From: an uncultured Lachnospiraceae bacterium
GTDB taxonomy: Bacteria > Bacillota_A > Clostridia > Lachnospirales > Lachnospiraceae
DNA length: 64,000 nucleotides
Assembly: GCA_947564305.1 (NCBI GenBank)
Contig: CANOBT010000005.1
Coordinates: forward strand, 1 to 64,000
Direction of reading: 5' to 3'
The position numbers and the translations under genes are program-made. Below the pieces are notes generated by a model. It was not told where the DNA came from. It saw only the letters and a program-made list of their open reading frames with translations, and searched no databases. The first letter of the stretch is position 1. Each line of letters begins with the position of its first letter. Shown in pieces: positions 7,799 to 17,700 of the stretch.

Positions 7799-9013
7799 TT
7801 AAAGCCTGTCTATAATCCTTTTTGCCTCAATTCCAGTAATAATTATAGTTGCAGTTCCGGCCATCGCCAATACAACTGGATCTGCTGAATTAACCGCTCC
7901 AATCACGCAATATGTAAAACCCCCGGCAGCGCCAAGTATGAATCCCCTATCTAAAGATGAGAAGTTACTTTTCTTTGTCCTGTTGTACCGCTCGATTTCT
8001 TCATCCATTGATTTTGTCTTTGACCGCATTCCGGATTGGACGTAATTTTTTTTTTCAGTACTGCTTTCAAGTACATCATCATACGACTGTACACTTTTAC
8101 GTCTAGATTGGCCTTTAAACATTTCTTTCTTAACTGCTTTTTGTTTATTGGGTTTCTCTGCTTTTCGGCTGTTTTGAGATTTATGTGCTTTTCGAGTTTG
8201 GGTTCCACCATAATCTTCTAAAACACGATCGTATCCCCGCACTTCATTTTGTAAACCATCTTGGACTTCATTATCTATATTAGAATCAGAATCATCTTGG
8301 ACATTCTTTGTCTCAGCATACAATTTTTCTGGATTCGTACATGTTGCTACATTAAAATAATTTCTATATTCGGGTCTGATTTCATCAACATCGGAACAAA
8401 ATACAATCGAATCTCCACGAAGTGCAAGCGATAAGGCACAATGTACGATTTCCTCACGTTGTGGTTTATTATTTTTAAGAAAAACCTTTTCAGAATTTCT
8501 ATATCCTGCTGAAATAGCTTGAATCATATCCTTATTTAAATTCCTGTCAGCTTCCTCAACATCCATTTCACGCAGATCAAATTTTGTTGGTTCTCCAGGC
8601 GTAACCTGCTTCCACCGAACGTTCATTGTTTCACAGTATAGGTCTGGCCAGATTTCCATCGGAATATCAAATGCCGCAGCCGCACTTTTAACTGGAACAA
8701 CAATTCCTATAAAACCATGTGCCCTCCTTCCTCTCTCCCGATCCAAATGGTTAAATTCAGGTTCACGTCCACACCTTATGAACAATTCGTCAAACTTCGT
8801 AACCAATCCAACCACTACAAACTTACCATTGCCAAAAACAACCTGTCGGCCATCGTTTCCAGTAAAATCAGAACGATCCATACTGCTGCTAACAACGGAA
8901 AACGCCCATGATGCATCAGATTCCGTGAAAAAACGCGGCTGTGTCAAAAATTGAGCGCCAAAGTCAACAGCATATGTCCTGCCATAAAGCAAAGGCGAAT
9001 ATTTGATTTTCAT
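7799..9013 (-). CDS. Unknown protein with two C-terminal membrane segments
   Basis: A protein of about 404 residues that I do not recognise by motif. The N-terminal 200 residues look like a folded alpha/beta domain. A charged, Lys/Asp/Asn-rich low-complexity linker follows (about 230-345). The end has two hydrophobic helices (around GFILGAAGGFTYCVIGAV and VVLAMAGTATIIITG), so the protein is probably anchored with its N-terminal domain in the cytoplasm. AGGAGG sits 6 bases before the ATG at 9013; a TTG 18 bases further upstream lies before this site and is not used. It is 89 bp downstream of two tandem small GTPases and may be their membrane adaptor. Confidence 0.65.
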   Translation of the reverse strand: MKIKYSPLLYGRTYAVDFGAQFLTQPRFFTESDASWAFSVVSSSMDRSDFTGNDGRQVVFGNGKFVVVGLVTKFDELFIRCGREPEFNHLDRERGRRAHGFIGIVVPVKSAAAAFDIPMEIWPDLYCETMNVRWKQVTPGEPTKFDLREMDVEEADRNLNKDMIQAISAGYRNSEKVFLKNNKPQREEIVHCALSLALRGDSIVFCSDVDEIRPEYRNYFNVATCTNPEKLYAETKNVQDDSDSNIDNEVQDGLQNEVRGYDRVLEDYGGTQTRKAHKSQNSRKAEKPNKQKAVKKEMFKGQSRRKSVQSYDDVLESSTEKKNYVQSGMRSKTKSMDEEIERYNRTKKSNFSSLDRGFILGAAGGFTYCVIGAVNSADPVVLAMAGTATIIITGIEAKRIIDRL

Positions 9014-9102
9014 GTTTATCCTCCTGCGCAATCATATATTTATTATCAATCATGATGTTACTCGTTTATTACATTAGTACATTTTCGTCATAACATATCC
9101 GT

Positions 9103-10086
9103 TTAAGCATTAATTTTTGAAAACTCGTCTCGCATATATTCCCTAAGATTCCGCTTGATACCCTTAATAAAAATATCTTTATCAGAATCAAATAACTCAA
9201 GCAATTCAAATGCATCTATCATCCACTTGTTTCCAACCTCATCCAAATTCTGTAATTTGCTCCCTGCCTCTTTAACTTCTTCTGAGTATAACCATCTAGT
9301 AAGAAAATTCCGTTCTTTATTCAACACCTGACGATTCTGTGATTTTTTCTCGCTTAGTTCTTTCATATACTTCATCAAAATAGTCAGGACAGCAAATGCG
9401 ATAGGTTCCTCAATACAATGAGGCTCCGGTCCCTCCTCTTCAATATCACTTCCAAGCGACACAGCTGTAATAATCACATCCGTCCCCTCAAATAAAGGTG
9501 ACATAGTTTCTTTCAGTACACGTTCAATCACTTTACAATAATCTATATCGAGTTCAAGCAAATCACATTTTGTAATCACTATACAAATCGGTGGGATTTT
9601 GATTCCATCTTGAGCAAGCGTAGTAAACTCTTTCAATTCGTTTCGCATTCCTTTATCCCAATGAATTTTTTTTGCTAATTTTTCACCATACTCTCTTTCA
9701 TCCTGTGCGTCAATTTTAAATTTTTCCCCATCAAGAACTAATAAAAGACAATCGGAAGAACTAATACTCTTTTTCAACGCCGCACTATCTTTATGATCTG
9801 GCTCGCTTAAAATACCACCCGGGTAGTCCAACCAATCAAAATCACAGACCGGTTTATAATTATGCGCTATATGGAATGTATATTTTTCAGAATTATAACT
9901 TGCATCTGGAAACTTTCCATCACATAGCCGCTCCCACAATTTCTCAAGATTTACATCCTGGTTAGGATCCCTTGTCCCTATTGTATAATTTTTACATCCT
10001 GCCCCACTCATGCACATATACATTCCAATGAGATACGTTGTCTTTCCTGACCCAGTATATCCTATAATCGTTATTTTGTTATCCAT
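9103..10086 (-). CDS. P-loop GTPase, second of a tandem pair
   Basis: A 327-residue GTPase-like protein. Walker A is GYTGSGKTT at residues 9-17, the G3-like motif DYPGG at 87-91, and G4 TKCD at 172-175. The C-terminal 100 residues are helical and charged. The DYPGG variant and the layout match the adjacent GTPase at 10112-11056, from which it is separated by only 25 bp. The pair resembles the 'double GTPase' families reported in GTPase-centred bacterial conflict systems (from memory, not searched). No membrane segment is seen. GTP-driven switching between the two partners is the likely mode of action. Confidence 0.75.
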   Translation of the reverse strand: MDNKITIIGYTGSGKTTYLIGMYMCMSGAGCKNYTIGTRDPNQDVNLEKLWERLCDGKFPDASYNSEKYTFHIAHNYKPVCDFDWLDYPGGILSEPDHKDSAALKKSISSSDCLLLVLDGEKFKIDAQDEREYGEKLAKKIHWDKGMRNELKEFTTLAQDGIKIPPICIVITKCDLLELDIDYCKVIERVLKETMSPLFEGTDVIITAVSLGSDIEEEGPEPHCIEEPIAFAVLTILMKYMKELSEKKSQNRQVLNKERNFLTRWLYSEEVKEAGSKLQNLDEVGNKWMIDAFELLELFDSDKDIFIKGIKRNLREYMRDEFSKINA

Positions 10087-10111
10087 TAAAATTCTCCTCT
10101 TTTATCATTTG

Positions 10112-11056
10112 TTAAAATTTAATAAGCCTTCTCTTTATTGCATTTCGTATTGTATTTTTCCTGCTGCAATTAAAATCCGGCCAGGTAATTTCATAAGACT
10201 GTACATAGCCTTTCAGCTGTTCCATTGGGCCTTCTATAGATTTAAACACTTCATATTGTTCCTGCGCCTTACTCCAATGGCTTCTAGCCATTTCGCCATA
10301 TGTAGGCACCCCATTTAATTTACTGCTGATAAAGTCAATAATTCCACTCTTGTTTTGACATGCCTGGGCTGAATCCGCTTCTTCATTCACTTTGGATGCA
10401 ACGGAATAATATTCTGTCTGCAGTCCGCTGTCCAACATATCAAGAATCGGAAGTTCTACATTATAAAATCCATTCTGGGAGCATGATATCGGTACAATCC
10501 TCGCATATATTTTATCATTACCTTTCGCATTTTCTATAAACGCATTTAACCGCATGACTGCCTGATTAAACTCCTGGATAGAATTCAGCAGATCTATCTT
10601 CGTCACTACCAGAATCACAGAAAATATAGGAGCACTAATGTCGCCAAGTTTCCGGCTTATAAGCGTCAGTATCCTCCTGACCTGATGAACGGAAGGATCA
10701 TTTTCATACAATGCCTTCGCATCAAAAAACAACATAGTACCATCACAGGAACTTATATCCTTCATAAATTCATCTGCATCAATTGTTTTAATAATTCCTC
10801 CATTATAGTCAATCCATTCAAAGTCAAGGATTTCTTTACCTAAACATTTCAATTTAAACCTATGGCCGTCTCTTTTGTCACTTGCCTGTGGATAACCACC
10901 TCCCTTAATAGATTCAAATAAACGTTGATACCAATTTCTTGTTGAACTGTCAGTGTCTATATGAAAATTTGCAATTCCGCCATTTAACAATCCAAAGGCA
11001 CTGGCCATATATGTAGTTTTGCCGGATTCTTTATTTCCTATCATCAATATTTTCAT
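10112..11056 (-). CDS. P-loop GTPase, first of a tandem pair
   Basis: A 314-residue GTPase-like protein. Walker A is GNKESGKTT at residues 7-15, the G3-like motif DYNGG at 83-87 (Asn replaces the usual Pro), and G4 TKID at 152-155. The C-terminus is a helical, basic extension. GGAGG precedes the ATG. It shares its overall plan with the GTPase at 9103-10086 and the two genes are almost contiguous, so they arose by duplication and probably work as a heterodimer. Upstream is the coiled-coil protein at 11175-12569, downstream a membrane-anchored protein, all in one direction. The effector they control cannot be read from sequence alone. Confidence 0.75.
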   Translation of the reverse strand: MKILMIGNKESGKTTYMASAFGLLNGGIANFHIDTDSSTRNWYQRLFESIKGGGYPQASDKRDGHRFKLKCLGKEILDFEWIDYNGGIIKTIDADEFMKDISSCDGTMLFFDAKALYENDPSVHQVRRILTLISRKLGDISAPIFSVILVVTKIDLLNSIQEFNQAVMRLNAFIENAKGNDKIYARIVPISCSQNGFYNVELPILDMLDSGLQTEYYSVASKVNEEADSAQACQNKSGIIDFISSKLNGVPTYGEMARSHWSKAQEQYEVFKSIEGPMEQLKGYVQSYEITWPDFNCSRKNTIRNAIKRRLIKF

Positions 11057-11174
11057 CTATGTACCTCCACAGCATTTATCCAATATGCGATGTAAATTAA
11101 TCACTGGCATGTCTGCTGTCTGCAAATCAGATTTCAAGTATATTCTTTTATCCAAAAATCGCACAATGTACAGG

Positions 11175-12569
11175 TTAAAATTTTATCATTTGTTTTTTCG
11201 TTTTTCTTCCTGCTCTGTTCCCCTGATTCTGTTCGGGAATCTTTGCTGATATGCGGGATTGTTCAATCAATATATAATCCTCAAGTTTGTCGCAGATATT
11301 CGGTACCAACATCCCATATTTCCCCAACCAACCATCTCTTACATATAAATGATTGATTTGTTCAAAATACTGTCTGTCTTCAATTCCGAAATATTCTTTT
11401 ATATCTAAATCACCAGAGAGCAGGTTATTCAAAAATTTTTCTGCTGGATTATTGCTGCGCAGTGAAACCCAGGCCTCAATTGATTCATCCAAATATTGAA
11501 TGTATTGGTGTTCCGAAATATATCCACGGACTGACTCTGCATACTCCATACGAAGTTTATAAAGGATGCTGTTTTTAAAGCTTCCCGGAAGCAATGCAAA
11601 TGGTTTCTCCCCATTTATTTCCTTTTTGCCTATAACCATGGAATAAATTTCACCGTATTTTTGCTCAATGGCCACTCGCATTTCCGGCTCATTTAAAATG
11701 CATCCTTTTCTTCCTTCTTCAAATTCATACGCTGCAACCTGTGGCAGCAATGGAACCTTATTATACTGAATTAAATTATATGCATCATAGGCGTAGCCTA
11801 ACACAAACTTTAAGTTTGATAAAATCTTTTCTGATAATCTTTTATAATAGTTAAGGTCAATGTTACCATTTTCAGTATGTACCTGATAGGGAATCCGAAA
11901 CACGGTAAAGTGACTCTGCTCAGAATCCCCCAGCCCCCACATCGTTAAGGATACATTTATTTCATCAAGCAAAACATTTGTATCAATAATGATTACTGGC
12001 AGTTCTTTTAAAGCATAATGGATATTAGCATCTATCGCTCCTCCGGAAACAGTTCCCGAAAAAGCATTGTGGTAAAAAATTATATTTTTTGAAGCAAATT
12101 CATTATGGTATAAATCAACAAAGTCCCTAAGCCCCTGCTCAACCTGAGGATAAACTACCTTTGAAAAAATCTGGTCATTGTTTCGTGCAAAGATTACGCG
12201 CAGGGAAACGGTGCTATCAGCAAGAATCTGTTCCGCACGAATCACACTGGGAACATTCATCAGTGGCCAACTGTTCATAAAACGGTTCCATTCGGCCTGT
12301 TGGCACAACTTTTCAAAATTTAACTGTTGTTCCAACAATCTCATTTTATGATTTTCAAGACTTAGCTGTCTTTGTATTTCCGCATTTCTTTCATTTAATT
12401 CTAATTGGAAATGTTGTCGGTTATTCTCCAGGCTGATTTGTAATTCACGATTTTTCTCTGCAATCTCTTCCTGCTGCTTTCTGGATAAATGACCATTCAC
12501 CATTCCTGTTGCAGCATTAATCAATGCTGTCATTACATAAAAATTTCCAAAATTTCCTGCTGCTGACAT
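11175..12569 (-). CDS. Coiled-coil protein of unknown function (about 464 aa)
   Basis: I do not recognise the family. A short hydrophobic N-terminus is followed by a strong coiled coil at about 30-95, rich in Glu, Gln and Lys (EEIAEKNRELQISLE). A globular alpha/beta domain of about 350 residues follows, with strand-like hydrophobic stretches (NIIFYHNAF, LPVIIIDTNV). The tail is basic. The ATG at 12569 is preferred because AAGGGG lies 8 bases upstream; a GTG at 12578 is an alternative. It is encoded just before the two tandem GTPases, so a scaffold or effector role with them is plausible. Confidence 0.6.
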   Translation of the reverse strand: MSAAGNFGNFYVMTALINAATGMVNGHLSRKQQEEIAEKNRELQISLENNRQHFQLELNERNAEIQRQLSLENHKMRLLEQQLNFEKLCQQAEWNRFMNSWPLMNVPSVIRAEQILADSTVSLRVIFARNNDQIFSKVVYPQVEQGLRDFVDLYHNEFASKNIIFYHNAFSGTVSGGAIDANIHYALKELPVIIIDTNVLLDEINVSLTMWGLGDSEQSHFTVFRIPYQVHTENGNIDLNYYKRLSEKILSNLKFVLGYAYDAYNLIQYNKVPLLPQVAAYEFEEGRKGCILNEPEMRVAIEQKYGEIYSMVIGKKEINGEKPFALLPGSFKNSILYKLRMEYAESVRGYISEHQYIQYLDESIEAWVSLRSNNPAEKFLNNLLSGDLDIKEYFGIEDRQYFEQINHLYVRDGWLGKYGMLVPNICDKLEDYILIEQSRISAKIPEQNQGNRAGRKTKKQMIKF

Positions 12570-12613
12570 ACATATCACCCCTTATCGTATTGATAAATCC
12601 TTTAGTCAATAGC

Positions 12614-12888
12614 TTATATAAACATCCCTCCATTATATGGATTCGTTTCAGATAAACCGTTTAAAAAGATTCCGTAATTCTTAAAAATATTCTGTGGTTG
12701 AGACCATAAAACAATTACCATCTTTCCATGCATGGAAAGAATATGCTGCTGAGAAAGATTAGCGCAAGAATCTATTTTCTCTTGAAATTCCGACACATAC
12801 ATGACCTCTTCCATTGGAGTGCTATATCATTAGATGCCGATTCAATATAGCCTGCCGACATAATCTTTTCGTCTACAAATGACCCCAT
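12614..12888 (-). pseudogene. Small ORF, probably frameshifted
   Basis: An ATG at 12888 with AAGGAG 9 bases upstream opens a frame of 38 codons (MGSFVDEKIMSAGYI to ALQW) that stops at 12772. The following frame, from 12814 to 12614, reads naturally onward (EEVMYVSEFQEKIDS to NPYNGGMFI) but has no convincing ribosome binding site of its own. A single -1 shift after the TGG codon would join both into a protein of about 91 residues. It may be a recent one-base deletion, a sequencing error, or programmed frameshifting. I recognise no family. It sits just before the coiled-coil gene. Confidence 0.45.
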
Positions 12889-12956
12889 TACTTTCATCTC
12901 CTTCATATGAACTTATTCACAATATAGTTATAGTATAACTTTTTTCCGTTATATAG

Positions 12957-13289
12957 TCAACTTTTTTCCGTTATTTCAAGATATAGATAATTTATTAGAT
13001 ACCTCCCCAACCTCCTCCTCACCCTCCAATCCTTCGTCCCCCAGTAATCCCTGTACATATCTCTGTAAGACAGATCATCAATCACTTTCTTCCCTCTTGA
13101 AAACACCCTGTGGTATATAAAATACCCCCGTTCATCCCCTAGCTCCGCCGCCTTATCCAGACAAAGTTTTGCCAATAACATGTCTCTTTTACATTCTTTC
13201 CCCTGCAAAAACAAGATTCCAAGTTTCCTGTATGCCGCGGCGTTTCCCTTTAAAGCTTTAATCCATAAGCTGCGTATTCTCTTTTTCAT
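12957..13289 (-). CDS. Small Sel1-like repeat protein
   Basis: A 110-residue basic protein whose middle reads as two Sel1/TPR-like helical repeats (GNAAAYRKLGILFLQG and DMLLAKLCLDKAAELGDERG). Such repeats form protein-protein interaction surfaces. The ATG at 13289 has AAGGAG 9 bases upstream; another ATG 21 bases earlier precedes this site and is unlikely. The C-terminal 45 residues are Arg/Tyr/Trp-rich and unrelated to the repeats. A Sel1 remnant also occurs next to the broken Hsp70 gene at the other end of the island, so Sel1 modules seem to be a recurring adaptor here. Confidence 0.6.
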   Translation of the reverse strand: MKKRIRSLWIKALKGNAAAYRKLGILFLQGKECKRDMLLAKLCLDKAAELGDERGYFIYHRVFSRGKKVIDDLSYRDMYRDYWGTKDWRVRRRLGRYLINYLYLEITEKS

Positions 13290-13381
13290 TTGTAACAGCT
13301 CCTTCCTCATTACTTTTATAAACTATATATATTTTAAGAAAAGTCATTTCTTGTTTTGAAAATGGTTTCCGCTTTGTGTGC

Positions 13382-13416
13382 AAAAAAACCTGGAAGAATG
13401 AATCCACTCTTCCAGG
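13382..13416 (-). terminator. Rho-independent terminator after lipoprotein gene
   Basis: On the minus strand CCTGGAAGA and TCTTCCAGG form a perfect 9-bp stem, followed by seven T. It lies about 80 bp past the lipoprotein stop and separates the kinase-lipoprotein unit from the genes beginning at 13289. Confidence 0.8.
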
Positions 13417-13498
13417 CTTTCCAATGCCGTTTATGATGTAAACGCTTCTATTCTTTTTTTACATATCACATTTACTCCGCAAAAACAGCGTGAAATAA

Positions 13499-14677
13499 CT
13501 ATTCCGCCCCCGCCTCCAGATACCACACCGGCACAAAAGTCACATCCGCCCCGTCAAAGAGCACCGTTGCCGTACCGCCTTCAACGGTAATCTGGACAGT
13601 GTAATCCGGCATCTTGATATTCCACTCATCCATCTCTTCACTTTTCCACACGGCTTCAGCAAATGCTTGCACTTCATCTGCATAATCATGGATCTCGTCA
13701 GCCGAAATATCCGGTATCTCCATATAAACCCCGTATGAAGCATCCTGAAGCGCATCACCCGTCTCAGGGTACAAAATCGTCCCATCCTTTTCTGTCACAA
13801 AGCTTAGATATTTTGCCGTCTCAGAACTGTACCACTCCGGCATTGGAAGCAATTTGGGGGTATTTTCCATAAGGAAGGCCTGATCCGTCCACTCTTTAAC
13901 CGCATTCTCATCTCCACTCTCAATCACCTTTGTCATTTTATAAAGGTCCGCGCCCATAGCGGACAGAAGGTCTGCCTGTTCTGCCATGGCATCATCTATA
14001 GCATCCAGACATAGGTCCATATTTTTTTCCAAAGCCGCTTCGCTGTCATTCCACTCCTGGCGTCCTGCACACAGTGCGGGATATTTCTCCGGCAATTCAT
14101 CCCAATATGCAGATATGTTCTCTTCATCTCCGTATGAGAGCAAAAGATAATTTGTGGAAATACATTCACACTGGCACATGTATGAAATATACTCTTTCCG
14201 GAGATTGACTGCTCTTTCCAGAAATCCGATATCGACAGAAAGGAACACACCGCCTTCCAATGTTTCCAATATGCGGTTCCTGACAAATGTATGCTCATTC
14301 TCCACATCGGCGAAAACAGATTCAAATTCGGCAGACTGATAGGTGACATCCATTCCTGTTTTTGCCAGGATAAGATATTCTTCATCAGAGATATCCTCTT
14401 CTGTCATAGAAAGTTCTGACAGAAAACGGGAGGATACAATACATGCGGTCCTTGCCTTTGCAAGGTCGTTCCAGTCCCCGGTATCCAGATATCTTTCAAC
14501 ATAGTCTAATGCCCATAATTCACTCGCGTACATCTCATCCTGGACACGCAGATAATCAGACCACACTGTCAGCAGACGTTCCCTGGCGTCATCCGTTGAA
14601 GAGGCGCAGCCGTTTACAAATAATAAAATCACTGCCGTCATACAAAACGCCGTTAGCTTCAGTAAATATTTTTTCAT
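13499..14677 (-). CDS. Lipoprotein of unknown function (392 aa)
   Basis: The N-terminus is a lipoprotein signal: basic MKKYLLK, a hydrophobic stretch, and the lipobox FVNGC with the modified cysteine at residue 24. The mature part is acidic and largely helical to about 290, then turns into a strand-rich C-terminal domain ending VPVWYLEAGAE. It should be anchored on the outer face of the cytoplasmic membrane. It is encoded 56 bp downstream of the kinase-NACHT gene, whose C-terminal domain is also predicted outside, so the two may interact there. I do not recognise the family. Confidence 0.7.
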   Translation of the reverse strand: MKKYLLKLTAFCMTAVILLFVNGCASSTDDARERLLTVWSDYLRVQDEMYASELWALDYVERYLDTGDWNDLAKARTACIVSSRFLSELSMTEEDISDEEYLILAKTGMDVTYQSAEFESVFADVENEHTFVRNRILETLEGGVFLSVDIGFLERAVNLRKEYISYMCQCECISTNYLLLSYGDEENISAYWDELPEKYPALCAGRQEWNDSEAALEKNMDLCLDAIDDAMAEQADLLSAMGADLYKMTKVIESGDENAVKEWTDQAFLMENTPKLLPMPEWYSSETAKYLSFVTEKDGTILYPETGDALQDASYGVYMEIPDISADEIHDYADEVQAFAEAVWKSEEMDEWNIKMPDYTVQITVEGGTATVLFDGADVTFVPVWYLEAGAE

Positions 14678-14701
14678 AAGAATTACCTTTCTATTTATAT
14701 C

Positions 14702-14725
14702 TTTTTCATACGATACTTTACACTG
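14702..14725 (-). repeat. Short dispersed motif, copy 1
   Basis: On the minus strand the motif GTGTAAAGTATCGTATGAAAA lies upstream of the lipoprotein gene. Near-identical copies occur at 38453-38477 and 60889-60910, each also 5' to a minus-strand gene. Its function is unknown. Confidence 0.45.
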
Positions 14726-14733
14726 TCTGGTTT

Positions 14734-17700
14734 TTATTTTTCCGTGTTTTCTCCTTGAGAGCCCCTGGCCGTCATATAGACTGCTGTATTCCTATATAAT
14801 ACTTCCCAGGCCGTATCCTGATTTTCTTCATATTGTTCAAGACTGTCCTCATCGCACATCTTTGTAACTTCGTTTTGTTTCGGATAATCCGCCTGTGTTT
14901 TGGCAAACTGATGCCGCTGTTTCTTTTCTTCCTGTGACCCGTTTTCTTCCATCGCATCCAGTTCAGGCTCTATCAGAATTTTATAATATTTTCCGGCGAC
15001 ATGCGCATCGCACTCAACCGCCAGTGCAAGCTCCTCCAGATAATCTTCTCCGAACTCCTCCCAGATCGTCCGGTCATTTTTCAACTCTTTCAGAATCTCT
15101 ATATATTTCAGATAATTCTCCGCCCGTTCTGTCGGGAGGGATACCAGTTTTTTATAAGCTTCCGCATCCAACGGTTCCTCAGACCACGGCATCACTTCCC
15201 CGGTAGTCAGCAGAGTATCCGCATAACCGCTCATCCGCTCTGTATGGTCTGCAGAAGTGGTGGAAATGACCGTGTCAAATCCCAGAAGTGCACGTTCATA
15301 TTCTTTTTCGTCCGTCTCCTCTTCCTGCAGGCATTCCAAAATATCTACGACACTTTCATACTGCCTTGCCAGATTTATGTATGCCTGAAACGCTGTACTC
15401 AGAACGGTGTCGGACAGTGCTTCATCATAATGCACCTTTTTCTCTTCCTGCACAAGGGATGCCTGATAGGGAAGATAGAGCCATTTCCAGGAAGCACCTG
15501 CAAGCAGCAGGCAGACCAGGGCAATGACTGCATTCCTGCTTCTTTGCCGCCAGGCAAATTTACGCTCAAAATCCCTGCAGATTTCTGCCAGATAGCCTTC
15601 AATTAACTGATGGACGATCCTGTATTTTCCATCCTCATCCCGGATGAGCAGCCCAAGCCTCCTCCAGAGGATGCTATGGACCATCAGGCCATACCATTCC
15701 TCGGCATTTCCTGCATTCCCCCGGATATCAGATAAACGCCCGATCCACTCCGGAAATACTGCCGTCATATCACTCTTCGACAGTCTGTGAAAACATTTAT
15801 TGATCAAAGGCAGCAGTTCCTGGTCCGAAGCGGCAGTCCCTTTTGATTTTAAGAAATCTGCCAGTTTGGGAAGAACATAGTAAAGCGCAGCTTCTGTCCC
15901 CCACTTTCTCTGAGGATCTTCAGGGGCGTTCTTCTCTTCTTTCTCCAGCATTGCGGATAAATATCTGGAAAGTAATTGCTTCTGCGGGTCCGCTTCCTTT
16001 GAATCGATCAATAATTGTTTTCCCCCGTCTAATGCTGTTTTTACAAAGATTGACAGCATCATCGGCGTACACAAAAGCCGGAGCAGCTTCTTATTTTCCG
16101 GCGGCAGGATACCGTTCTTAGCAAGTATGCCCACGACTTCCGCTTCATCCATCTGGCAAAGCCGTATTTCCTGGCAGTCAAGGCCAGAAATTGGGCTGCG
16201 GCTTGTAAGCAGAATCCTCAATCCGGCCAGCGCAGAAAGTTCTGAAATCTCTTTCAGCAGCAAGGTCAATTCCCCGGATGCCTCATTATATCCGTCTAAG
16301 AGAAGCAGCAGCTTTGGACGCTTCGCGTCCGGCAAAGTATACCCGTTCGGGCATCCCGCATCTAATGTGCTTCGCACAAACGGACGCTTCGCGTCCGGCA
16401 AAGTATAAAATGGAGCAGACAGCAGTCGGAGCAGTTCGTGTTTTGCCATCTCCATACTGTCAGTCTCCTGCTTAAATCTCAGATTTTCCAATATTTTGTT
16501 CTTAATATAGTCATCACCGCTGTTATTCCAGCCATACAGGGAAATATAGAAAACCGCCGGTTTCACATCACAATACTGCGGCGGCTGTAAATATGCCATA
16601 CGCAGCAAAGCCGTAGTCTTTCCCATCCCTCCGCTTCCAAGCAGCACCGCCGGGCATCCTTCTGACATAATGACAGATTGGAATAGTTCCGGTAAAGTGA
16701 CACGTTTTCCATCTGAGTGTGCACCTGCAATTGGATACAGCTTCTCTTCTTCCCGGATATAATCCAGGGCAGGATTGGCTTTCACCGTGCGCAGGATACT
16801 GGCCCGGCCGACCTCCCACAACGCCCAGTGAGTAATTCCCTTTCCCTCAATCCGGTCTTGGAGTTCTTCCAGGTCTTTACGCATTGCCGGAACATCCGGA
16901 TATCTGAGACGGATTGACGGCGCCAATCCCCGCTTCATAATGCGTTGAAGCATGCCAAGTACAGTATCCGGCATGCCTTTTACGCATTCTGCATCCGACA
17001 GAGCAGGAACTGCCCGGCTGATCATCTGCATTGCCGTCAGTTTCCGCCCCGTGATACAGCGGTAAAATACAGCTGTCACGGAATACAAATCTGCAGAAAA
17101 ACCGATAGAACGAATCCTGCCCATTTGAATTTCCGGCGCTGTATATCCTTCTTTCGCGCTGTAATAAACGGATTTCCTATTTTGGATTTCTTCCAATGTA
17201 TGTACGCTGTTGTAATCTATCAGGCTGACGCGTTCTTTCCTGCCCTCTCCGAGCAAAAGAATGTTATCCGGACTGATATCCAGATGAAGGTATCCCTCTT
17301 CATGAAATGCCTCCAGCACATTCAATACACCCATCATCCTTCTGATATGGACTGTCAGCGGCGTTTTGCCGGCTCCGGGCAAAGCTGATTCCCTGTCCAT
17401 GCTCCGACCGCCGGAAAATCCCAGGACAGAGTACAGCGTATGATGCATAGAAAATGTATTCACATGAAAATCAAGTTCTTCTGGATGGCTGCCCTGCAGA
17501 CGGATATGCACCTCATTTCCTCTGCCAAAACTCATACGGTGCAGGCGCATGGTTTCCTCCCCATCCTCATCAAAACAGATATTATCCTCTTCATCCCGAT
17601 AAACGGCTCCCTGTGGATGATAAGGGAACAATTCCTTTATCAGCACGCGATGCCGCAGGTGTGGCTGCTGTTCATCCGGATAAGAACCCAGATATACAAT

